64,000 bases of DNA, from NCBI GenBank assembly GCA_000469685.2, contig LS997564.1, positions 1,588,001-1,652,000 of the forward strand. The letters run 5' to 3'. The DNA comes from Haemonchus contortus. Taxonomy: Eukaryota > Nematoda > Chromadorea > Rhabditida > Trichostrongylidae. The position numbers and the translations under genes were made by a program. Below the pieces are notes generated by a model. It was given only the letters and a program-made list of their open reading frames with translations. It was not told where the DNA came from and made no database searches. Of this stretch, positions 11,841-23,800 are shown piece by piece; the stretch's first letter is position 1; every line of letters starts with the position of its first letter.

Positions 11841-14800
11841 CTCCGGAATCCGGTCAATCGAATGTCCAACTTGTGTTTGATTTCCACATATGATTGACAG
11901 CCGTATGAGCACGGAAACTCTCCATCAGAGAGTCGGAAACGTATATGACCCCCATCCGGTACCTATTAGCACCATCAATTAGCGGTCAGTAGTAAATCGA
12001 GGGGAGAATGTCGAGACTCACAGATATCCTCCAGTAACATTTGATGTCTTTTCCTGGTGGACTGGAAAGCGTTTGCCAAGTGTCGGTCGCGACTAATTCG
12101 CCGCCACAAGCTGAAAAGAAGGCTCGTGTCAATATGAACTAAGAAATCAGATTGAAGTTATGTTTCCCTTGAGAAAAATGTATGAAGTGATCATTAGTTG
12201 ATCCAGGTTCTTGACTATCTGTGTGGAATTCTTCGTGGTTTGCTACTGAACCCATGCTCTTTATTCACATTTTTCTAATGAGTACGATATTTGAGGAGAC
12301 GGCGGAAAGCCGCACCCTGCCCTATAAGCACCGTTTTATGTATCACTTAACTATTTTTTGTAATTTCCCTTATATTTCTTTCAATGAGCTAAGCAAATAA
12401 TTCAGTTCGGGGATGACCTACTCTTTCCTTCAGCGCGCGATATTTCGGGTTCGCGCCCATCATTTTGCCATACTTGATCTTAAGACAAGGATTTACATAA
12501 GCTGTTTATTCTCGGTATCCTCGTTCCACTGATATTCGCTTGGGGGTGATACACAAAATTATGCGAGGGTGTTATGATTGCTGAAGAACTTCTGCCTTAG
12601 TAGCGAAGCCTGGCCACTGTAGCTAGTGAAATGCCAGCAGTGCATCTACAACAACGTGGTCGATAAACCCCTATGTGGTAGCATGTGCAGATTATTACAA
12701 GACCTGTTTATCTGCTCTACTGATCCGAACAAAAACTAACCAGATCTATGAAGTTTCACGGAACTACGTACACAGCCATGTACAATTCAATACATCTATA
12801 CAGGGTGGCGAAAAATTACGTGCGCGCGAGTTTGGGAGCGATCACGTGACTGCTTTGAACATCCAAGCCGGCTTTTACGCATCAGTTGCTTTCTTTACAC
12901 CTTCTATAATCAGCCTGTGAAGAGAAAGTTGTTCTCAAGACCATGGTGCAGGTCTGCGAGGAGATTGCGCGCCTAGCCAGCGGCGGGATGAAGAACACTG
13001 CAATTGCGTCGAAGCTCAGAATTTCTTTGAGAACAGTTCAAAAGATTGTGAAACAATGGAAGGCGGGAGGACACGTCCTAACCAAGCCGGGAAGAGGGAG
13101 GAAGCGGACTGTCAACACAAGGAGGATGCGTGGTATTATCAAGAAGAGGATTGACCGTAAGGATGATCGGAGCCTGAACAAAATGGCAGAACAGCTCAAA
13201 ATCTCCAAAAAACCAATTCAAATGATAGTGAAAAATGAGCTTGGGCTTCGAAGTTATCGCCTACTAAATAGGCATGCTCTTACCGAAAAAGCAAAGCAAA
13301 GTCGAGAAGAAAAATGCAAAAAACTGCTGGAGTCTTTCGAGGTGTGCCGCTTGGACGACGTTCTTTGGTCTGACGAAAAAGTTTTCACCGTGAAAGTGGC
13401 TCAAAACCCTCAGAATTACCGCCAACTCCTTAGTCCAGCTCTCAAGGACACCCGCAAGAGAAAAATTGCCACAAGGAGTTTGTTCGCTAAAAGTTTAATG
13501 GTTTGGGGTGGTATCAGTGCAGCAGGCAAGACTCCGGTGTTTTTCGTAGAAAAAAATGTGAAAATTGATGCGAAGTCCTACCAAAATAAATTCTTGAAAA
13601 AATTCAGCTATCCTGAAAGCAAAATCACCCAACTTCATCTCTCAGCAGGACTGGGCTCCGGCCCATGCAGCGAGATCCACCATTCACTTCCTCGAGACCG
13701 AAATTGGCAACTTCCTGACAAAGGATCGGTGGCCTTTTAATAGCCCAGATTTGTATCCTTTGGACTTTGCTGTTTGGGGTTATGTGGAAGGGGAACTAAG
13801 GAATAGGAACGTGAGAAGTATGGTGGCTTTGCGAAAGGAAGTCTGCAAATCTGGGACAGTTTGAGCCTCGGCTACCTTCGGCGCACCGTCGACTCGGTGA
13901 AAGGGCGAATCGAAGCCTATATCGAAGCAGAAGGCGGGCAATTTGGAAATTTGTTGTGATTATGTAACGTCATTGTTTGTTGTTTTATGAAGATACTTTT
14001 CATTCCATGTTGGTAAACGAATAGTAAAGTTCGAGCGTTTTTTATGGCGCACGTAATTTTTCGCCACCCTGTAGATCCTGTTCAACAGCAGCAGGCGTCT
14101 CAAAGCGATCTAACATAGACAGCTTATTAATATTTGTTGATTTGATAAGAATATCGAAATGACTTTTCAACAAGAGAAAGTTCCAGACTATTTTGAGCGT
14201 TGAAATATTATTTAGTTGGAAGTAAGTCTGGCTGTGAGCCCACATTTACTATGTCGTCTATTCATCTTCACCTTCATGTAAATCCCTCTCAACAGCGTGA
14301 TTTCGCCCTATTTTCGTAGCGAATTTTCAAAATCAATGGCTTAGTTGCGCAAGTACTAGTTTTTGATGGGTGCTCATTATTAGTAACATTGTTTTGACAA
14401 TGAAATGCAATGTGCCCGGGAAATGTGCTCCCATTATTTTAATGATTTGTGGGTTAAGCTGTTTCTCCCTCGCACGCGTCGCTTTGTGAAGATGAAGATG
14501 TGACCGGGAAGAAATGATGGTCGTCCTGATGGATAATTCAAGAAAAAAAAATGGGAGTTTATGTACTTTACTTTTTATCAAAAATTTTTGATTTGTTCGA
14601 GCTGGAAGGCCGCGTTGCTTCAACTAGTCGAGGGTCATGGCGATTGAGAGCATAAGTTGATTACTCATTCACCACGATTGGTCCATTACTTGTAGATTTT
14701 CCCACGTTCTGATCTCAGCGGCTTTCAACCACGCCCACATGTTCTCAAATTGGCCGAGCAGCAGATGAGAGGATATCGGCCGTATTTTTTACAAAGGTGG

Positions 14801-17800
14801 TAGAAATCCTCGATACAAAATTACTCAAGTAAATATACGAATGTTATATAAATAATTAACGTATTCGAATACATATATATATAACGTATAAATATTTAAC
14901 AAATATGAAAGTTGTGTAAATTCGAAACCTAATTCACAAAAGTTTTACAGCATTTGAGCTAAGCAGTATGGGTATGAATTGAATTGGAGGCATTAGGTTT
15001 TCATTCATACTGCGTAATTCCATTCTAATTTAATTTCTTTTTTTACATCTTTTTTGTCACTTCTTATCGCATTTTTTTTGCCCAATTGATCGATATGTAG
15101 CTGTTTAATAGGCCGTTATGTCTGCATCGTAGACGAATTCGCTTCTATCTGCCACGTAAAATATGAACGGTGATGGCTCTGGAACGTTGTATAGCTTCCG
15201 AAGCCGTTGATTAGCAGTTACTGCATCATCTATCATTCTCAGACCCCCTTTATTTTGTGGCTTGCATATATAGTTTGTCTGAAATGATGACTGGCATCTT
15301 CCAAAAAGAGCATTCCATGATTGCCGGTACCCAAGTATTGATGTCATTGACTACTGAATGGGGCTTTTTTCTTATTAATTGTGTAAAAAAAAGTACGGTA
15401 GTGTTGAGTGGTATAGCCCGTCGACCTAAAAGTAGGACAAGGCCTTCCTGTAAAAAAAACATTTCAAGGCGAACGATGAGAAATTATTCGGATTTTATCC
15501 CTGCTCATGTTGACAGGAGTGAAGTATGGCTGATTTAAGTACAGAAAAGTTGGTTTACTGGTTGGACGGTTTACAGCGTAACCTGCAAGTCTGAATGTTT
15601 TATGAGGGTAACTTGCAGGCAGTCGTATTGTTCATTGTTTTCCCATGTTTTTTTAAAGCAATAAATCCAGCGAGAATGAATGCGAAAATGAACTTACAAC
15701 TAGGTTGTAATCGACTGCAGTCAGGCCCGCCTAGTCCTTCTGGGCAACGACAAACGGCGCAGTTGTTCGGATCTGGATAACCGCCAGCCAGGCAGTGCAG
15801 ATTTGATCGTCCAGCACAGGCATCTAAAAGAAAGCGTGAGACTTTTGGAAGGTTTTCTTTGATTTGCCGCTCGATTCCCATGGGAAACCTTATCGAGCAG
15901 AATTCATTAATCGGTTGCATGGATCTGGGAGGCTACCGGCTCTTGCCGTCGGTCTAAACTTTTGGAGCTTTCGTGAGAGCGTTTTGGGCCGATACAGTCA
16001 CATGGTCATTTTCAGTAAAGACTTGGGTTGAATTCCACAAAATCTTGGAACTTTTTATAAAACTCGTTAAATGCGCGGGAGCTAAACTTTGGCCATCAAA
16101 CGTGGTTATGAACCCTAAAGTAATGGAGGAGACGGAGAAGAGGGAGGGAGAGCGGAAGAGGGGGGGGGGGGCAGCTGGAACTTGGAATCTGTTTTGCTCC
16201 GTAATTAATGCGTAGTCGAACAAAATCGGATGCAAACTTCAAATGTGCCCACACTTGTAGCCATAAAATTAGATGACCAGTAATCAGTAAGACATTGATT
16301 TCGGGAGGTGCATTTAAATGATATATAAATGAAATCTGTTTTATAGCACAAACTCGGGCAATAGATGTCGTTGATGACTTTTGCATCTAAGAATGCCATC
16401 TTCTCGGTGCCCATTGTGGTAACGTATTTCAACTCTTTTGGCACAATCGTGAAATCGGAAACCTATAAAAAGATCAATTCTCGGGTTATTCTTAATCAAT
16501 ATCGTTCTCAATAAAGATCTATAACTAGAGCTACCAAGTATCAGTACCAGTAGTACCAGTTTGTAATAAGTACTACTACAGTTGCTCGATATAATCAGTT
16601 TACACTTTCGGAAGACGACTATAAGAACTGAATTTTTTAAGTTTAAGTCTATTAACTTTTTACTTTATTTTACTGTTTTCTGAATCTTAGTGGTTCAAAA
16701 ATTGTCAGAAAAAGATATTTAATTGAAGAAGATATTTTCTTAGCCTCCATGAAATGTTGCGGCTTCCACTCAACTTGCATTGACTTACTTTTTGAAGTTT
16801 GAATACCTTATTGGAGTTTTCATTAGGGTGCTTGGACCACTGTGTATATAGGCTAGTGTTTTCCAACCTCTCATACGTCTTTGGTACCAATTAATCGGCT
16901 TGGTTAGCCTGAATTGAATCCTCGAATTAGGAAGTGATAGTTCGCCACTCGGTACTACACCTCTTTAACTCATTAAGCCCTAACGGAAACGCAGAGTTAG
17001 GCTTTTGAAATGGAACGTTCCCTTTCCGAGGCGCGCCAAGCACTCGTCTATTACGTAGAATAGCCGACCTTTTCAGCGCCTATCTGACCAATTTCTATGT
17101 GAGAAGAGGGGCCAGTCGATGTGTGGATAGATGTCAAAATTCTTCCACTTAAAGAGTTAGTACTTATGGGTTCAGGTTGTAATTCCATTCTCAGAGCCAT
17201 AGTGGCTGAGTAGCGGTGCCATTTAAATATGTTCTCCGTCTATACCACACGGTCCTTACAAAAAAGATCCATTGGCTGAATTCGTTGATTAAAAAGATCG
17301 GTAGCGCGTGCGAAAATGCTAGACAACGAGTCAAACAGCATCTAGGTTACGCTAAGAGAGGGAAAAAAAACTTTCCCACAAAAGGCTGCGGTTGAGTAGT
17401 CGTTTTCGTGACGAGTGACAAAGGGTTTTCCCAAGTTCCTCGTAATTCTCCCGGCGTAACCAGACGAGTAGGAAAAAGCATTGACATGTCTACATAAGAC
17501 GTTTCTCAGTTACGCCGCCAAATGTTCATTGGATTAGAAGGTCGACAAGGCCGTTAGACGAAAACTGCAATGCAGTAATACCATCACCATAAATCATTTT
17601 TCAATTACCATTACTTGTCGGGTAAATTTTCCCTTTTCCAGAAGATTCCTTCACCAGGGGATACGATAGTACTTTTAGGAATAGTAGAGCGAAATTTCAT
17701 CGTTCAGCTTTCCTTCTCTATGAAGTCAACTATTTCGTCAAGGTAAAAGTGGCTTGCTGGTAAGAGGCGCTGTCTTAACCAAGCAAAGTTATAGGATCGA

Positions 17801-20800
17801 TTCCCATTCGGACTAGCCGAGCAGCTTAATAAGAGCGGGGTCGATTGCAGTATAATAGCAATTGGGACCCCTGAGTGACAAACCCAGTCACATCAAATCC
17901 CAATTAATGTGCCTTTCAAATATGATTTTTTTTTACTAAATGTTATTTATGTAATATAAAAGAATATAAAATTATATAGTCCATCTCTAGTGATGTAAAT
18001 TAGTAGGATTTTTTAAGTAAGGTTTTTAGGGAAAAATGGGTAATTGCTTAGGTAATTGACTTTCAAACCTCAAAGACGTACCTTAATCGCATGAGCGACA
18101 GCATGGTAATGCATCAAAGATCCGTAGTCGTACGGTACACGACGTGGGGAAACCTTAAAAAAAGCATATGTCCATCGAATTCTGGCAAGGAATATAGTTT
18201 TGATTGCTTTTGAAACAATAAATACTCAGAAGTTCCTCAATCTGATGAAACATACCCAGAAAGGTTGTTAAGTAATAACTGTTAAAAGGCTCGTTTATTC
18301 GATAAAACGATCTTCCCTGCTCAAGACCATTGATTTGGCTCAGATTCGGGATGATTGGCACCGGATCTACTCCTCATAGTAGTGACGAAAGGTACGCGAA
18401 GGCCAACTCAAGAAGCCTCACAGACTTACAGAGTAGTGTAATTTTTTCCCCGTTAGATGACCCAATCTCATTTGGTGACCTTGACGGGTTCTCTTGGCCC
18501 ACAGCCAGACTGCTCTATACCAAGGTCAGTCATTGTTCGGAAACCATATTTACGATGTTCTGTATTTGTTAGTGTAGTATCCAATGGCGAGAGTACAGTT
18601 TTGACAGAACAACTGGTCACCCTTTTCTTGTTTTGTGGGCAGGGGGAGGGGGGGGGGGGGGAGGAAGGTGTTATACAGAATGGATTGGCTTAGACTTGAA
18701 AAACTGAGCTTCAAGAACAGGGAGCTACGCGAGCGTGCCATCATAAGAGCCTCAGGTAATAGTTCGCTTTGTATATTTTTCATAGGGAATAGTAGGACGA
18801 AGTTACGCTGCTTCACCCGCCACTAAATTTCTTTTTTTGTAAGCAGTCAAGGCTTACTTGGCGGATTCCAAACGCTTGAAGCATGCTCCGAAATGGCATA
18901 AATGACGCAGTCGCTTCTTCCATCACATTCTTCCAGTTAATGGAAATATGGCGATCTCTGAAGAGAGCGATGAGCATCTCTAACATCTAGGATAGATTCC
19001 ATGGTAAGAATGGAGTCAAACCTGTCGGGTCGTTGATGAGTATGCCAGAAACCCAGGGCATGTCCTGTTTCGTGCGCCACCACATACTCCTGAAATCATA
19101 TTGGAGTCAATCTGATCAACATTCTATGGCTGTATTCGTGAAGACGCTGAAATGGCACACGGCCGGAGCCACCTTGTCATTTCAGGCTTTCCAAGAATGC
19201 GCTGGACTTTCGGGAAATCCAATTTGAGGGTCTATCGGGGAGCTATCGGGGTTCCGTATGCTGGCTACATTCATAAGGGTAAAGGGTAGAGGTAAATATA
19301 AGAAAATTTAGGTTCAGTGAGTGTAATACAGTGAAGTTTTCGTGGCATCATAACCAAAGATCAGCTTCATATGCTATATCATAGCTCGATAAGGAATATC
19401 TCTGATTTTGAAGTGAAATTGATGCTGATTTCTTCCCAGCCATTCTCGATAAGGTACAATTTTGCTTTGAGCTACCTCAGCTTGACGCAAACTCTACAAA
19501 GGTATCTGGTAGCTTGTGTTTGAATAATAATAATAGTAACAGTAATAAAAGTAATAGTAAAATTCGATTTGCACGATAGAAGAGCCTTCACAGGAGCAAA
19601 AAAGAGGAACGATAGAAAAGAGAAGGGTAATGAAGAAAAACAAAAAGTGAATTTGATTTGAACCATTTGCAAGAAAGGAAAGAGGGTTTTCTAGTGTTGC
19701 TCGAGCTTACTACGAATAGAATATGCTTCTAAGGGATTTTGATTGAATATAAGAAAATTTCAATTTGAGAAAGGGATGAGAGATAAATTTGAGAGTGTAA
19801 TACGAGAGCGGTAGTAAAATAGGCACGTAAATACTGGCACCGAAGAAAATCTCGAAACGAAGGAGGAATGAGGCTTACGAAGTTGCAAATTAGAAAAGAA
19901 AGTAGAAAAAACTTTGGTGCAATGAAATGCCATAATCAGCACTTGAATAGATATTCTTCTCGAATAACCGATTGGATTTGGTCTGAGACAGCCGGATGGA
20001 TCACTTCTCTTCTCTTGGAGTTGGGATTCTTTACTCTTACCATAATGTAGTATAGCGCTCTCTGGCTCTTCCCCGATTCCGCATAGCGCTCACTATGTTC
20101 TTGATTTTTCTATTTCATTTCTCCAATCGGATCTTTTGTTGCTGCTATTATCGAAAGTAGTTTACTTGTCTACTATTGCTGGTAATAGAGCGCTGTGCTG
20201 TAGTTCTATCCTGGATTCACATCGTCGAAGTATTCAAGGTATAGGCGTCAAGAGATTACAGGGAATTCCTACTACTTCTTTGATTACCTTGAAGTCTGCT
20301 TTTCAGTGGTTGCGCCATCCCAACAGGTTACACCAATACCGAACATGACCATTCTTTGTGGGTCGCCGCCTCTCTGTCCAAAAACTTCTTCAGGGGTTGT
20401 TCGAACTAGTCGAGAAAGTGCTTTGCAGTCGTTCGATTGTTTCTACAACCGTGACAATGTCAAAAAACCAATCTAAATAACGTTCCTGCCGCATCCCCTT
20501 CGTCAGATACTTCGAAGTCAAGGGTAATGGTCACGGGGTTAGGAAACTTGGTCACGGCTCCAGAATACCTGGATAGATTAAAAGTCGAACATTAATTCTT
20601 CGTAATCGATTATGTGCTTTGGAATTTACCTGGGTCAGTGTGCAAGGTACCGAAAATTCTTGACACTCCCGGAATTGTTTTTCGAATAAGTGGCCGAACG
20701 TCCTGAGGTGAAGGCAAAATGTCAATTCCCTTTCGATAATTCTAGAAGACGTAGTGAAAGCAGCAACTTTTTGATTTCGCCGCTCTGTTCTCAAATTGCC

Positions 20801-23800
20801 GAAGGGTTCCTTCTTATCTTTTAAAAGGGATTGAATTTGTCATCCCAATTTGAGGGCATTTTCGATTTTCAGTGATAGAAGGAATATAGATGTAGTAGGC
20901 CTTTTTCCAGAAGGCTTAAAGAATATCGAGCTTTTAGAATAACAAAGGATCGCGTAATGATTTCAACGTGGCTTCGTTAAGAGGGAATTCCCATCGGATT
21001 TGGAAACAGAGGAAAACAATCGGATTAGCTGAGAAAGGCAAGAGGGGGGTTTGTGAGGATTTGGATGAGGGAGCTGTCATTCAATATAGTCCCTTGACGA
21101 GGGATACCTTTGAGTGAATCTCTCCTCATCTTAATCCTAAGATTTCTTCGTATGGATTAACGAGCCACGTGCTGTTGAAGCTGCCATCTAGCGGCAATAA
21201 GTCGCGTTCGAAGAGAAGATGAAGTAAGATATGATAAGAGGGCATATTCGCCTACTGAAAGGTTTGTGTGAGCTTCTCAGATCTACATGATGGGTGGAGG
21301 TCATCCGCACCCGAGAAGCACAAGTTGTTGGATCGCATCTCTGCAAAGTTTTGATTCGTAGTAGTGAAAGGATAAACTCCTATCAGTTTCAAGAACATCA
21401 GCTTGGCACGGGAACCGACTCACGAACTAGGAACCGCCCAAACCAATCAGTCCATCTATTCCCCAGCCGCTTACTTCGTCTTTAGCTAGACTTGATTCGT
21501 ATTTATTAGCTAGCTTTAATTACTCATTTTATAGGCCAATTGTGGTCAAAAAGCTCGAAATAAAAATCACCATCCCCAAAATCACCTAGAGATTGTAAGA
21601 GAGTATGTGTTCTCACGTAAAAAGAATTGGAAGAATTCAGCAGAACGAATGGAATAGGAAACCCCGTGAAGGATTCACTGGTCTAATTGATTATCATTGC
21701 TAGTGGTGCTTTTAGTGATAGCGAACAATTAGATCAATAGCGATCAGATCGAATAAATGCATCAAGTGAGATTGGGAACAATAGGATGTCGATTAGTTGT
21801 TCTCTCAATTTTGAAAAGAAATTTCTCCTTCTGACAGAATAATGAGGAGTTTGAAGGCTGATGAACATTTCTTGACTGCATATCCATTTGAAGGATTGGC
21901 AGCGACGATCGACAGTTTCATGGCCGGTTTTCACCGATTCTTGGCTTTTTCAATTCGAAGCAGGCTCATGGCCCAGCCAGCGAGCATTCGTTGATGAAAT
22001 TACAGTCTTTATAGTTCCGAATTTGGGAGGGTTAATTTGGAAATGAGCACCTGCAAACAAAGACCCTAGTTCCTCAAATAAGGCTACTGAATTGATGTTC
22101 CCAAGAAACGGGTAGTCAGGGATCTTGAAAGCTCTGATGCTTTACACTTTAAAAATTGAATTTCTGAATTTTCTCAATCTCATTCGGGTCCTGACATTCT
22201 TTCCTCGGATTAGCAACTCACTGCTAATCGTTGAGTACGTTCATTGAAATTTATTTTTGATAGCCCTGGACGTCGCCCACCTCTTTAAATCTTTGAAGAT
22301 GTTAACGGATCTGGTTGAATTCTTTATTTTTGATTGAATCGTTTCAATTCAATAGCTTTATCTGAAATGTGCTTACTACGAGTCTGTTCGTCAAAATTTA
22401 GAAAATAAAAAGTAGTGCAAAGTTAGCCGAATAGGTGCAATGAAAAATAAGAGGGTATCCTCTAGACCTTGATAACTTGACCTTGAAATCACCCACATTA
22501 CAGCTGAATTAGCGTGAGTTTCCTATACTGGTCATAGAAAGGTTGAAAGCTTTTTTTCTTGAAAAATTTCAAAGTTTTCTGAAGTGATTTTCAGAAAAAA
22601 ACTTCTTTAAATGAACATGAAAAAAACTGAAAGTATCATAAGCTTCGTGAATCCTACGAGCCAGTGTTAAAAAGTTTAGGCAGGAGTTTTGAGGTTTCAT
22701 ATATGTTTTCACTCGTTTTTAGATATGTTTCGATATTACGTTGGCAAGTTTTACTAGACGGCAGCGTATCATCCTGATGGACGGGCAATTGTCTAGACAT
22801 TTATCAACTATCCATAGCTATCGCTGTCGATGTCGATCCACAGCTTATAGAATTTTCGTCGATATATTTGGCTCTCATTGCAGCGTATCTAATAATTTTC
22901 TCCATGGCCCATGTTTTTGATTCACGAAGACCTCTACATCTACCAGACTTTGTATTTGATTTTGGCAATCAGATACATGGCGCATAGCAAAGGGGTATCA
23001 TGAAGCACGGTGCGATTCATTTCTGTAGTTACTTGGTGATAGGCTTTGCAAGGCTATGGTTCTAAGAGATCTCTTCATTGCAAATAAGACATAGCTCATT
23101 ACTTTTCCTAAAAAAATGGATAATTTCTCAGAAGTTTACACGGGAAGTTATTTTGACTAATGGGCTAAATCATTTTTTTTCTGTTTTTTTTTTATTTAGT
23201 AAGAGACGCGCCAATTAGTGAAACTCTTGCATCGGCAGGAGTACCAATTGCAAAACATAAACTAAGGAATCCTTACGCACTTCCCCATTGTCCCAGATAC
23301 CGTTCATACTGGTGAACTCATAAAACCTCGCTGATTGAATAGCTCAAGTGGATGCTGAGGCAATATGTCACTCGAACTGGTCTAGCATCATTCAGAACTG
23401 AGAACATGACAAAAGCGAGTTGATGAAGTTCTTAATAAGCTTGATACGTTCCACTGGCCGACAAAGATCAAAGGCAGTTAGTTGAAGAGAAGGCGTCGTA
23501 GTGGCATAATCGAATAAAGCGAAAAAGGCTAAAACAGTTGAACGGAAGTGTCATAAAACGAAATAGAAGCGGCGAGTCTCCAAAACATACAATGGAAATT
23601 GGAACTTGTTTGTTAGAGTGAGAAAGCAATAAAGTTTGAACAATGCGTGATAACTTGGTCGTTTATGGGGTCCTTGTTTTTGCTAATCGCTAAAGGAGCA
23701 TACAAATGGGAAGCGCTATTTTCGTTGACTTTAATTTTTTTCAGTAAAATAATCGACGAGTAGTGCGCTTTGAGCTGATAGCTTAGATGGCTGAATTACA

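Noticed and set aside
15105..15347. Minus-strand frame as the next astacin exon
   Set aside because: Its acceptor gives phase 0 while the EGF exon ends in phase 1, and the true next exon (SCGGELVAT at 12022-12110) fits exactly.
15698..15920. Whole minus-strand open frame as one exon
   Set aside because: Only 15698-15823 lies between consensus splice sites and encodes the EGF module; the rest is intron read-through.
17755..17825. tRNA gene
   Set aside because: A T-arm-like ATAGG-ATCGATT-CCCAT and A-box-like bases are present, but no anticodon stem or acceptor stem can be drawn. At most a decayed tRNA-derived repeat.
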